Shown: positions 1 to 7,694, counted from the first letter of the stretch. The stretch: 13,269 bases of DNA from Thermoplasmata archaeon (GCA_020343715.1 CP070808.1:1592477-1605745); one strand, 5' to 3'. Translations and numbers: made by a program. The notes: generated by a model not told the origin, from the sequence alone.

Positions 1-959
1 CTGGCCTGCCCCTGGGTCTGGGGTTGCTCCTGCCGGAGGTCAGCCAGCCAGGCCCGGCGGGTGGGGTAGCCATTGATGCGAAGCTCTTCATCACTCGGCT
101 CACCGTCGTACTGCCTGAAGATCTCCAGGGCATGGAGGCGGCTGGGATCCTGGGATGGAATGGGCGTCCTGCCAGAGGCCCCAGTCTGGGACCTCCGCGC
201 ACCAGCCAACTCCATGGCCCGTGTATGCTCCAGTTCCGCCAACTCCTCTTCCCTGGCCCTCGACCTGCGGGTGCCAGCCTCACCGATCATCTCAGCTTCG
301 ACTGCCTCCCTCGCCCGTTGCGCGAAGGTCTTCTCGGGGAAGAGCCGGTCCTCGGGCATGGAGTGGATGAAGCTCGGATCGTGGGCGTACATCTCGGCAG
401 CCTCAGGCGTCAGCCCAAGGGCCAGGGCCCGTTCCCGCGCCTCGTCCATGCCCATCTCGGGATCGTAGAACTGGTCCCGGTAGAGGTTCGGAGCCACCTC
501 CTGGTACTGCCCGGTGTCCACGGTGCGGTACACGTTCCTGGAGGCGAAGCCACCACCACCAGGTAGGAGTTCGCCAGCGAGGGCCACGGGCTTCCCTGCC
601 TCCGCCCGTTGTGCCTCCATGAGGTCACCACCGAGGGTCTCCTCCGGGATTCGGAGACCCGCTCCGGGTGCGTACTTCAGTGCGTGGGAATCCACTCGCG
701 CTGGAGGCTGGGGGTCTCCAAGCACGGGGTCCGCATAGGTCCTCTGGCCGGGAGCGCCAGAGGGGGAGTAGGTGAGGTTCGGGTAGGTCTCGCCCAGGAT
801 CATCATTTCGATCTGGCGGTCCTGCTCCCGTTCCGCTGCCCTGGCCGCCTCCTGCTCCCGAGCGAACTCGTAGTATTCCTGGCGGCTCAGTCGGTCGAGC
901 ATGTCTGCCAGGGAAGGCCCGTAGCCGCCTGGCCCCTGTGTCGGACTATACCTGGACAT
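1..959 (-). CDS. Charged low-complexity phage protein, 3' end outside window
   Basis: An ATG at 959 follows the previous TAG by four bases, and the frame stays open for 319 codons to the window edge, so the C-terminus is missing. The opening MSRYSPTQGPGGYGPSLADM is followed by a charged helix likely to form a coiled coil (LSRQEYYEFAREQEAARAAE, about residues 24-43). A Pro/Gly-rich, probably flexible middle follows (TYSPSGAPGQRTYADP; ELLPGGGGFASRNVYRTVD). Further charged helices come next (MDEARERALALGLTPEAAEMY; AREEELAELEHTRAMELAGA). The visible end is Gln-rich (RQEQPQTQGQA). No enzyme motif is seen. Position after the possible ejection protein, together with low complexity and high charge, suggests another internal virion or tail-assembly protein. 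This is inference. Confidence 0.78.
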   Translation of the reverse strand, partial: MSRYSPTQGPGGYGPSLADMLDRLSRQEYYEFAREQEAARAAEREQDRQIEMMILGETYPNLTYSPSGAPGQRTYADPVLGDPQPPARVDSHALKYAPGAGLRIPEETLGGDLMEAQRAEAGKPVALAGELLPGGGGFASRNVYRTVDTGQYQEVAPNLYRDQFYDPEMGMDEARERALALGLTPEAAEMYAHDPSFIHSMPEDRLFPEKTFAQRAREAVEAEMIGEAGTRRSRAREEELAELEHTRAMELAGARRSQTGASGRTPIPSQDPSRLHALEIFRQYDGEPSDEELRINGYPTRRAWLADLRQEQPQTQGQA

Positions 960-963
960 GTCA

Positions 964-1458
964 CTAACCCCCGTAGAGGCTCAAGAAGGCGAGGTCGTTC
1001 CCCATGCCTCCCCAGAAGTTCGAGGTCCTCTCCTCCTCCCGTGCCCCCATGTCGTAGAGCCCGGTGTACACGTCCCCGGCGCTCTCCAGGGCCCCGAGCT
1101 TCATACCGGCTCCCTGCATCGACCTGGAGGCCACCTGGTCCATGAAGTTCTGGTACACGTCCCGGACCATGCGGTCCTCGCCCTGGAACCGGAACCCGGT
1201 CTTCAGTCGGCCCTGCCCCACCTGCCCGGCCCGGTAGTCCGAGATCGCCTCGGCCAGGGGGTTCTGGAGCATGTTCCACTGAGCCTGAGAGGCGTCCTTG
1301 GCGTAGCTCATGGGATCGAACGCCCGAAGCTCCCCCCCGAGGCTCTTCAGATCCCTTCGGGCCCTCCTCTGCCTCCGCCGGGCCCCGCCTCCGGCCAGCC
1401 ACCCACCGACCTTGCCTGCGACAGAGGCCCCTATGGCCAACCCTGTGATCGGTTCCAT
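964..1458 (-). CDS. Small Gly-rich/basic phage protein, ejection (internal virion) protein candidate
   Basis: The protein has 164 residues. GGAG lies seven bases before the ATG, two bases after the fibre-like gene. The N-terminus is a Gly/Ala-rich hydrophobic helix (about 4-26, GLAIGASVAGKVGGWLAGGG) followed at once by a strongly basic run (27-38, ARRRQRRARRDL). The rest is polar and helical (DRMVRDVYQNFMDQVASRSM; ALESAGDVYTGLYDMGAREEE) and ends in FWGGMGNDLAFLSLYGG. Short proteins with a hydrophobic N-terminus and then charged helices occur among podovirus DNA-ejection proteins (T7 gp14 type), which pass from the virion into the host envelope. The gene order, after nozzle and fibre, fits. 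No direct similarity is claimed, and an unrelated tail-assembly protein remains possible. Confidence 0.72.
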   Translation of the reverse strand: MEPITGLAIGASVAGKVGGWLAGGGARRRQRRARRDLKSLGGELRAFDPMSYAKDASQAQWNMLQNPLAEAISDYRAGQVGQGRLKTGFRFQGEDRMVRDVYQNFMDQVASRSMQGAGMKLGALESAGDVYTGLYDMGAREEERTSNFWGGMGNDLAFLSLYGG

Positions 1459-1460
1459 CT

Positions 1461-4055
1461 CTACTCTCCCGGTCTCAACCCACGCGAATAGGTCACTTGC
1501 GTCTGAGTGGTGCCGTTGTACTCACCACTCTCGTCTTTCTCACCCTTCAGCCGATGCCTGTCGGCATCCCCAGCGCCGAGGGTGAACTCTGGTGCCACAA
1601 TATAGCCATCGAAGAGGACCCGGATCCCGGATCCAATGCTGGCGTCAAAGCTCACCGACAGGCTCCTCCCGATCTCCGAGATGACGGCATCGAAGAGGAT
1701 GTGACGCCCACGGTTGATCTGAGCGTCGAAGCTGATGTTGTCGGTGTAGTTCCGCTGCACTGCAGCGTCCAGGTCCACCACCTTCGTCCGGTCTGCGACC
1801 ACCGCCGCATCCAGGTCCACCGGCTTCGCCTTCACCTTCAAGACGGCGGCGTCGAAGTTGATCGTCTTCGTGTACTGGTTGGTGATGTAGGCGTCCAGGC
1901 TGGCTGCCTTCGTCTGGACCTTCAGCACCGCCGCATCGAAGTCGATGAACTTGTAGTTCCCACCAGCGGTACTCTGGATGGCTGCATCGAAGTTGATGGT
2001 CTTCGTGAGGACCGCCAGGATCGGAGCATCCAGGTCGATGTACTTCCTGGTCGCCTGGAACACCGCAGCATCGAAGCTGATGGTCTTCTGGGTGGCCAGT
2101 CGGGTGATGGCCGCATCCAGGAAGACGACCTTCCGGTACACCTTCAGGAGGGCCGCATCCATGTCCAGCGTCTTGGCCAGTTCCTGGACGACCACGGCGT
2201 CCAGGTCCACGACCTTCGAGAGGGTGGCCTGGACCAGCGCGTCCATGTCCACGTACAGGTACTGAGGAACTCCCCCTGCCGTGATCGAAGCGTCGAAGTT
2301 CACGTTCTTCGTGATGGTGGCCAGCACCGCCGCATCGAAGTCCAAGAGCTTCGTCAGCGTGGCCAGGACCGCAGCATCGAACTGCACCAGCTTCGTGTTC
2401 CCCGGCTTCTGGATGGCGGCGTCGAAGTCCACCGTCTTCAGCCTGCCCAGTTCCTGGATGGCTGCATCCACGCTCACGGCCTTCGTGAGAACCGCCAGGA
2501 CCGCCGCACTCAGGGAGATGGTCTTCGAGCCTTCGAGCATGATGGCCGCGCTCAGTGCCACCTGCTTCGTGATCCCCTGCTGCTGGATGGCAGCGTCGAG
2601 GTCGATGTACTTCTGGTTGGCTCCCAGGGAGATCTGGGCGTCGAAGTCGATGTTCTTGGTCAGGGTCGCCAGGATGGCGGCGTCCATGTCCGCAGTCTTG
2701 GTCTGGCTCTTCTGGACGGCACCATCGAAGTCCACGTTCTTCGTCTGGCCCTGCCTCTCGACGGCACCGTCCAGGTTCACCGCCTTCGTGAGCGCTGCCT
2801 GAACAGCGGCATCGAAGTCGGCGGTCTTCGTGATCCCCAACTGCTGGACCGCAGCATCGAAGTCGATGTTCTTCAGCCCCTGGAGGGAGACGACGGCATC
2901 GAAGTCCACCAGCTTGGTCAGAGCCTGCTTCAGGATGGCTGCATCCAGGTCCACGTTCTTCGTGCCGATCAACTGCACGACGGCATCGAAGTCCACCAGC
3001 TTCTGGAGGGTGGTGACGACGGCAGCGTCCAGTTGGACCTGGAGGGTCTGTCGCTTCTGGATGGCGGCGTTCAACTGGACCAGTTTGGTCCGGCCCTCCT
3101 CCAGGATCGCTGCATCCAGGTCTGCGGTTAGCTGGTTCTCGGTTGCGATGGCGGCATCCAGGTCGGCGTTCAGCGACTGTGTCTTCTGGATGGCCCCGTC
3201 GAGTTCCACCAGCTTCGTGAGCGCTGCCTGCACCGCCGCATCCAGGTCGGCGTTCTTCGTCTGCTGCTTCTGGACCGCGCCACTGAAGTTGATGTTCTTC
3301 GTGAACGTGTCCTGGATCGCTCGGCTGAAGTTGAACGTCTTCGTGTTGCCCGTCTTCTGGATCGCCGCACTGAGGTTGACCGTCTTCTGGTAGGTGGTGG
3401 CTCCGGCACCCGCCTTGATGACGAACGTGTAGCCGAGCCAGTCCCGGCTGTTGCTGGCGTTGCCGAAGGTGTGGGACGAGTCGTCAACGTAGTCCTCGTA
3501 TGCCCAGATCCCGGTCACGTCCCCGAGGCCAGGCGTGTCCTGGGATGCGGTGGCTCCGCCCATGGTCATGCCGGTGGGGGCGGTGATGCTGCCGTGGCCT
3601 GCCCCGTTCCGGCAGCAGGCGTGGGCGATGGTCAGGTCGCCCGAGGAGCCACCGGAGTTGGGTGCCGTACAGACCGGCGAGTTCGAGTTCTGTGTGTCGG
3701 TCGGGGTGCCTGCCGTGCCGGAGAGGAAGGTGGTCTCGTCTGCCCCCCTCACCCACAGGCTGAAGCTGACGCTGTACTCGTTCGAGTCACCGCCGGTCAA
3801 CTGGACGCCCGTGGTGGGTGCCGTGGCGTAGTACCGATAGCACCCGATGATGCGCCGGTCGTCCCCGGTGGTGTCCCCGTAGTTGACGATGGTGGAGAAG
3901 CCGGAGGGGATGGTGGCGGCGGGGTCGTCGTCCTTGTTGAAGAGGATCAGCCAGTAGTCACCGTCCTGGATGGACGTGGGCACAGGAACGTCATAGGGCG
4001 TACTCGTCCCAGGACCGTCCTGCGTGATGACCTGCCCTCCCCATGTGATCGCCAT
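1461..4055 (-). CDS. Fibre-like repeat protein with 42 tandem units of 14-15 residues
   Basis: The protein has 864 residues. The start has GAAGG seven bases upstream and a TAATG overlap. Residues 1-218 form a Gly/Thr-rich beta-sandwich-like head (GDYWLILFNKDDD; SGFSTIVNYG; NEYSVSFSLWVRG; RDWLGYTFVIKAG). Residues 226-820 are 42 head-to-tail copies of a short unit. The core is (V/I)-x-(L/F)-D-A-A-(I/V), then a linker ending in T-K. Core Asp (or Ser/Asn) residues fall at 229, 244, 258, 272 and so on to 816. Of 41 intervals, 26 are 14 residues, 11 are 15, two are 17 and two are 12. Residues 821-864 are a polar tail. Alternating hydrophobic and polar positions suggest beta-strands. A trimeric shaft or solenoid that holds a receptor-binding end away from the tail is the likely role. 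No chaperone or depolymerase motif is visible. Confidence 0.78.
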   Translation of the reverse strand: MAITWGGQVITQDGPGTSTPYDVPVPTSIQDGDYWLILFNKDDDPAATIPSGFSTIVNYGDTTGDDRRIIGCYRYYATAPTTGVQLTGGDSNEYSVSFSLWVRGADETTFLSGTAGTPTDTQNSNSPVCTAPNSGGSSGDLTIAHACCRNGAGHGSITAPTGMTMGGATASQDTPGLGDVTGIWAYEDYVDDSSHTFGNASNSRDWLGYTFVIKAGAGATTYQKTVNLSAAIQKTGNTKTFNFSRAIQDTFTKNINFSGAVQKQQTKNADLDAAVQAALTKLVELDGAIQKTQSLNADLDAAIATENQLTADLDAAILEEGRTKLVQLNAAIQKRQTLQVQLDAAVVTTLQKLVDFDAVVQLIGTKNVDLDAAILKQALTKLVDFDAVVSLQGLKNIDFDAAVQQLGITKTADFDAAVQAALTKAVNLDGAVERQGQTKNVDFDGAVQKSQTKTADMDAAILATLTKNIDFDAQISLGANQKYIDLDAAIQQQGITKQVALSAAIMLEGSKTISLSAAVLAVLTKAVSVDAAIQELGRLKTVDFDAAIQKPGNTKLVQFDAAVLATLTKLLDFDAAVLATITKNVNFDASITAGGVPQYLYVDMDALVQATLSKVVDLDAVVVQELAKTLDMDAALLKVYRKVVFLDAAITRLATQKTISFDAAVFQATRKYIDLDAPILAVLTKTINFDAAIQSTAGGNYKFIDFDAAVLKVQTKAASLDAYITNQYTKTINFDAAVLKVKAKPVDLDAAVVADRTKVVDLDAAVQRNYTDNISFDAQINRGRHILFDAVISEIGRSLSVSFDASIGSGIRVLFDGYIVAPEFTLGAGDADRHRLKGEKDESGEYNGTTQTQVTYSRGLRPGE
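1596..3380 (-). repeat. Coding tandem repeat array, 42 units of about 42-45 bp
   Basis: This stretch encodes the 42 units of the fibre-like protein. The protein pattern is better kept than the DNA: core Ala and Asp codons vary between units (GCATCGAAG, GCGTCGAAG and GCATCCAGG forms on the plus strand), which shows age plus selection. Some neighbouring units are almost identical (units 24-25, DAAVLATLTK and DAAVLATITK), which points to recent local duplication. Confidence 0.92.
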
Positions 4056-4540
4056 TAGCCAACCTTCTTTTCAGCCTCTTCCGCTCGTTCCCTCAGTTCC
4101 TCCAGGAGGGCCTTGTCCTTCTTGGTCAGGCTCTCGTCGTTCACCATCTGGGCGACCCTGACCTTGTCGGTGGTGACCAGGACCAGATCCCCCATGATGT
4201 GGATGTAGTAGTCCGCATTGTTGCCCACCTCATCACCACCGATGGCGATGCGGAGGGCCCTGCGGTATGCCCCGTCCTCCCCCATGAGGAACTCGGGGAC
4301 CAGGGGCTTCCGTTGCCTGGCCATAGAGACACGGAACTCAGGGCCCATACAGACGACTCTGAGCCCCGCGCTCTTGGCGTTCACCCAGGTGTGCTGCTCC
4401 TCCCCATAGACAACCGGAATCTCACCAGCATGGTACTGGATCTCGAAGTCCGCCCCCTTTTCGGGGAGGAGGGTCTCATACGCTGCCTCTGCAACGTCCT
4501 TCGCTGTCACGATGGTCTCTTCGGATTCCTCATATCTCAT
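4055..4540 (-). CDS. Unrecognised phage protein with C-terminal coiled coil (161 aa)
   Basis: The ATG at 4540 lies inside the end of the previous gene (11-base overlap) and lacks a clear ribosome site. A GTG at 4510 (residue 11) gives a 151-residue alternative beginning V-T-A-K-D-V, so the start is uncertain. A helical N-terminus (AKDVAEAAYETLLPEKG) precedes a mixed alpha/beta body (FEIQYHAGEIPVVYGEEQHTW; AYRRALRIAIGGDEVGNNAD; YYIHIMGDLVLVTTDKVRVA). A charged helix ends it (about 136-160, KKDKALLEELRERAEEAEKK) and looks like a coiled coil. The stop shares a base with the next start (TAATG). It precedes the long repeat fibre directly and is co-translated with it, so a fibre chaperone or fibre-attachment role is possible. 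That is inference only. Confidence 0.75.
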   Translation of the reverse strand: MRYEESEETIVTAKDVAEAAYETLLPEKGADFEIQYHAGEIPVVYGEEQHTWVNAKSAGLRVVCMGPEFRVSMARQRKPLVPEFLMGEDGAYRRALRIAIGGDEVGNNADYYIHIMGDLVLVTTDKVRVAQMVNDESLTKKDKALLEELRERAEEAEKKVG

Positions 4541-5066
4541 CGTACTCGAACGTTGCTTGCTCTGCAGTCAGAAGCTCGGGGGTGCTTCCGGTTTCCACCT
4601 CCATGACCAAGATCAAATAGTTGCCCATGTCGGCGGACGTGGACGAGTACGGACCCGATCCCAGAGAGAGGGGCGTACCGCTCGTATAGCCGAAGGCGTC
4701 CGATGCAGAAGCCGGAGTCCCATTGACCGGAACCTGGGGAGGATCATTGGTCTCCGTGGGCACACCAGGGGTGGAGTAGGTGGTCTCCGTGCCGTCAGCC
4801 CAGAGCTTCACACCCGCCTGCCAACCCTTGGACCCGTCCATGTAGAACTCCAGATTCGTGATCTGGCTGGAGGGCCCGGTGGCACCGATATAGAACCGGA
4901 GCCACTTCTCGTAACTGTACTCCCTGTTGGAAGTTGGGACGATGAGGGGGTTGTTCAAATCGACCGTCGCGTTGTCGGCATTTTTGAATCGAACCGTGCC
5001 CCCATCCTTGTTGGTGGGGGTCTCCCCCGTCCCGTTCTTCTCTCGCACGTTGACTGTGGCAGCCAC
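4530..5066 (-). CDS. Phage structural protein of a common beta-sandwich family (178 aa)
   Basis: It starts at GTG with a perfect ribosome site. The sequence follows a pattern I know from many uncultured tailed-phage structural proteins: VNVREKNGTG (5-14), then NNPLIVPTSNREYSYEKWLRF (38-58), then ITNLEFYMDG (69-78), a Gly-x-x-Val strand (WQAGVKLWADGTETTYSTP) and a final strand (NYLILVMEVETG). The 'YSYEKWLR' and 'I-x-N-(L/I)-(E/K)-(F/V)-Y' motifs are the recognisable parts. The function in the family is unassigned. It is usually next to tail or capsid-surface genes and is often called a structural protein. Its end overlaps the next gene by 11 bases. Confidence 0.72.
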   Translation of the reverse strand: MAATVNVREKNGTGETPTNKDGGTVRFKNADNATVDLNNPLIVPTSNREYSYEKWLRFYIGATGPSSQITNLEFYMDGSKGWQAGVKLWADGTETTYSTPGVPTETNDPPQVPVNGTPASASDAFGYTSGTPLSLGSGPYSSTSADMGNYLILVMEVETGSTPELLTAEQATFEYDEI

Positions 5067-5073
5067 GTCACTT

Positions 5074-5079
5074 CCTCCT
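5074..5079 (-). promoter_or_regulatory. Shine-Dalgarno AGGAGG that fixes a GTG start
   Basis: AGGAGG sits seven bases before a GTG at 5066. No ATG lies at a suitable distance, so this site decides the GTG start of the 178-residue protein. Confidence 0.8.
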
Positions 5080-5409
5080 CTACTCTGAGTAGATGATGTA
5101 GAGGGCCACTTTGCCCTCCGTGATGAACTCGAACCTCAGATCCTTCACCGTGTAGTGTTCACGGGCGTCAGCCTCCTTCCAGGCGTCCCACTTCGTGATG
5201 GCGTTCGCCGCTGCAGCCTCGGAGTCGCTCCCGGCACCAGGGTCTATTCCAACGATGATGTGAACGCCCATGTGCCGGGCATACGGCATCTCCTGGTGGA
5301 CAGGCGTGGGTCTCCCCCGGTTCAGCGCCTCCCCCAACTGGGAGGTGGCGGTCTGCCCCCTGGGGACGGACCCCTGGTCCATGGCGTATCCCTCGGGAGT
5401 CACTGGCAT
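5080..5409 (-). CDS. Unrecognised small phage protein (109 aa)
   Basis: The start at 5409 shares its A with the previous stop (TGATG) and has TGAGG seven bases upstream, so translation is probably coupled. The first 40 residues are polar and likely flexible (GQTATSQLGEALNRGRPTP). The rest reads as one alpha/beta domain. A strand (MGVHIIVGIDPG, 47-58) and an Ala-rich helix (SEAAAANAITKWDAWKEADA) come first. Two further strands (DLRFEFITEG and KVALYIIYSE) close it. No catalytic motif is visible and I do not recognise the family. It sits with other small genes between the nozzle-like and fibre-like genes, so a virion or assembly role is likely. Confidence 0.75.
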   Translation of the reverse strand: MPVTPEGYAMDQGSVPRGQTATSQLGEALNRGRPTPVHQEMPYARHMGVHIIVGIDPGAGSDSEAAAANAITKWDAWKEADAREHYTVKDLRFEFITEGKVALYIIYSE

Positions 5410-5603
5410 CAGATAGCCTCAATCTCCACCTTCAGGTCCCTGCCGACGTGGAACTCCTCCGCCTGGCAGTCCTCGAAGCTCTTCTTGCACTTCAGGTGGC
5501 CGTCGATCACGCCAGTCCCGTTCGGGCCACTGGTGAGTTCCACCTCCAGGATGAGGTCTCCATCCTTGAGGAGAGACGATACGATCTTTCCACTGAGTTC
5601 CAT
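5409..5603 (-). CDS. Small unrecognised phage protein (64 aa)
   Basis: The gene is supported by a consensus AGGAGG five bases upstream and by its fit in the operon: nine bases after the nozzle-like gene and a one-base TGATG overlap with the next. The protein looks all-beta, with strands such as GDLILEVELTS and DLKVEIEAI around a Gly/Asn turn (SGPNGTG). It contains two cysteines (HLKCKKSFEDCQ). I know no family for it. The strong ribosome site suggests high expression, as for a small capsid-decoration or assembly protein, but that role is a guess. Confidence 0.75.
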   Translation of the reverse strand: MELSGKIVSSLLKDGDLILEVELTSGPNGTGVIDGHLKCKKSFEDCQAEEFHVGRDLKVEIEAI

Positions 5604-5608
5604 GTCTT

Positions 5609-5614
5609 CCTCCT
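5609..5614 (-). promoter_or_regulatory. Perfect Shine-Dalgarno AGGAGG
   Basis: AGGAGG lies five bases before the ATG at 5603 and overlaps the end of the nozzle-like gene's TAG stop. It is one of the two consensus ribosome sites in the window, and it supports the 64-residue gene as real. Confidence 0.8.
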
Positions 5615-7694
5615 ATAGGGCTCCGTCTGCCTGGATCGTGTTGTGTTCGGAACGGTCCTGAACCCCGAAGGTGGTCACTATGTGTCGGATTGCGATCCAG
5701 GGCTGCAGCCCCGTGGACCCGTTGATCTGCCCGGACACCCAGGGCGGATCTGCGCTCACCGTGTCCCGGTAGGTGTCGAGGGCGTCCGCCTCCAACTCGC
5801 TGGGTAGGGAGTCGTAGATCTCCACCGGCTCATCAAGCCCGGCGGCCCAATCCAGGGTGTAGCTCTTCGAGCCAGCAACGCAGGAAAGGGGCGTCGGGCC
5901 AGGAGGACCTCCCCAGATCGACTCGCCGCTGGTGTAGCTCCCATTCACATAGGGCGACACGATCCGCATGTCGTAGGTCTGGTAGGCCTCGCCAGTGAAC
6001 CCGTCGTCGTCCCAGACGAACTGCCCGGTCACCCCGCTCTCGGTATGGACCAGGACCCCAGCCCTGCGAACCTCAATGTCGTAGTCCGCCCCGGTGTGCG
6101 GCGGGTCGATGGTGAAGCGGATCTGCTCGGTCGTAGCGGAGGTCCTGGACCACACCCAGCTAACGAAGTCGGGATCATCCGCCAGCGTGGTGGTGAAGGT
6201 CGTCCTGGACGTGGCAGGCCAGTCCATGGGATCCGAACTCTCGTACCCGAAGGTGTAGTGGGGCCCCCGCCGGTAACGGACGGCAATGTCGTAGTCCCAG
6301 CCAGCCTGCAGCGGGATGCTGCCTCCCCCGAGGTCGAGGTCTTGAGTGGCCAGGGTCTGAACCCCATCACTCCCGGCCAAGTACCAGGCACCGCCGTCTG
6401 GCCGGAGCCACACCTCCGCAGTCTCGTCCCCGTCCTGGTTGTTGTTCGTCCAGGTCACCCTGGCCGTGGTGTCGGTGATGAGGGACATGACGGGGTTAGA
6501 CGGATAGCCCGTGGGAGCCACCGTGGTGCCCCACCCAGACTGCGGGAGCCGGAAGCCACACAGGGGCTCGAAGCCCAGTTCCTGGTAGCCCCACTTCCAC
6601 TCGCTCTCCTGGCGGACATAGAGGCTGTAGACCCGCCGCCCGAAGCAGAACCAGATGCTCCGGTACACCGGCATGTAGACGGCGAAGGCGTACTTGTCCG
6701 CCAACTGGTCCGGGAGGTCGTAGGGCTCCGGCAGGGTGATCTCCAGGGGGATCTCCAGGCCGATGCTGGTCCCGTTGGGGGCGAACATCCGGGGGCCCTC
6801 ATTCGTCCAGGCGAAGACACTGCCTTCGATGTTCAGGGCCAGCCGGGGTTGCTCCATGCCGTACTTCGCATCCAGCCGCCGCTGGCCGAAGTTGAGGTAC
6901 GAGCGCCCATAGAGGTCGTAGGTCTCCGTCTCCTTGAAGCAGAGGAGACTCTCGGCTGCAGGGAGGCACCGGATCACCGGGTCTCCTTCGTCTCCCACGA
7001 TCCAGTAGTGGAGAGTGTCGAACCCGTCCCCGGCATCCAGGACCTCGGGGCCCACGCCAGGGACACTGATCCGCACCAACTCGGGCCGGTCCTCGGTCTC
7101 GTCTCCCCACCCCCAGCCCACGATGTAGTCCAGGTGGTCCGTCACGCCCCGGAAGCGGACGTTCTGCACACCATCCCAGTCCACGGTGAGGGCCCGGAGC
7201 CGGTAGGCGTTGTCGGCATCGCTCCAGTACACATAGTAGGTCTGCGCCCTCTGGGAGATCTCGTTGTAGGTGTGCGCCATCATCACCGTGTTGTTGTACT
7301 CACAGAGGAGGATGATGGGCGGGTCCGGGTTGATCTCCCCGAGGATGTCCACGGCGGCGTCGGTCTGGAAGGGCCACTCCCCGAGGAAGGTCGTCCAGGC
7401 CCCGGTGTGGTCACCCATGAAGACGTTCACCTTGTAGTTCACGGAGTCGTAGGTCACATAGACCACGGCCCTCCGCCCCTGCATGGCGATGCCGCCCAGA
7501 ATGTCGGTCTGGGGATTCCCGGAGGCGTCCTCGAACTCCAGCACCCGCTCGAACCCACGGCGGACCTGGTACTTCCCCTTCAGCAGGTGGACGTTCCTCA
7601 GGTCCTCCATGCCTCCTGGCTGCATGGCCATCACGCCGGTCTCTCTGTCGAGACCGCCGCCGAATACGATGGGGGTCCTCCGCCTCTCAGCCAT
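5613..7694 (-). CDS. Tail nozzle-like beta-propeller protein with three C-terminal Ig/FN3-like domains
   Basis: The protein has 693 residues. The start overlaps the previous stop as TAATG, with AAGGA upstream. Residues 8-52 (PIVFGGGLDRETGVMAMQPG, then EDLRNVHL, then VRRGFERV) follow the usual opening of phage nozzle or tail-tubular-B-like proteins: 'Gly-Gly-Leu, Pro-Gly, few Asn, Arg-x-Gly-Phe'. Repeated beta-blades run to about 390. They include SLLCFKETETYDLYGRS (249-265) and ALNIEGSVFAWTNEGPRMF (286-304), where propeller blades of this family typically carry the ligand and state-check loops. Three Ig/FN3-like domains follow, at about 394-505 (RVTWTNNN, YDIAVRYRRG), 508-598 (YDIEVRRAG, YDMRIVSPY) and 600-690. 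In the known family (T7 gp12, P22 gp10) the protein closes the tail tube below the adaptor. The added Ig-like domains probably project outward. I am fairly sure of the type and less sure of the exact fold. Confidence 0.68.
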   Translation of the reverse strand: MAERRRTPIVFGGGLDRETGVMAMQPGGMEDLRNVHLLKGKYQVRRGFERVLEFEDASGNPQTDILGGIAMQGRRAVVYVTYDSVNYKVNVFMGDHTGAWTTFLGEWPFQTDAAVDILGEINPDPPIILLCEYNNTVMMAHTYNEISQRAQTYYVYWSDADNAYRLRALTVDWDGVQNVRFRGVTDHLDYIVGWGWGDETEDRPELVRISVPGVGPEVLDAGDGFDTLHYWIVGDEGDPVIRCLPAAESLLCFKETETYDLYGRSYLNFGQRRLDAKYGMEQPRLALNIEGSVFAWTNEGPRMFAPNGTSIGLEIPLEITLPEPYDLPDQLADKYAFAVYMPVYRSIWFCFGRRVYSLYVRQESEWKWGYQELGFEPLCGFRLPQSGWGTTVAPTGYPSNPVMSLITDTTARVTWTNNNQDGDETAEVWLRPDGGAWYLAGSDGVQTLATQDLDLGGGSIPLQAGWDYDIAVRYRRGPHYTFGYESSDPMDWPATSRTTFTTTLADDPDFVSWVWSRTSATTEQIRFTIDPPHTGADYDIEVRRAGVLVHTESGVTGQFVWDDDGFTGEAYQTYDMRIVSPYVNGSYTSGESIWGGPPGPTPLSCVAGSKSYTLDWAAGLDEPVEIYDSLPSELEADALDTYRDTVSADPPWVSGQINGSTGLQPWIAIRHIVTTFGVQDRSEHNTIQADGAL

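Noticed and set aside
1497..3131. Plus-strand open frame of 544 codons opposite the repeat gene
   Set aside because: It is a mirror of the tandem repeats on the minus strand and of GC-rich third positions. The product is a repetitive Arg/His/Val-rich string with no fold, and it overlaps a well-supported gene throughout.
1596..3380. Regular DNA repeats considered as a CRISPR array
   Set aside because: The period is about 42-45 bases with no unique spacers, and the array is one open frame with a conserved protein pattern.
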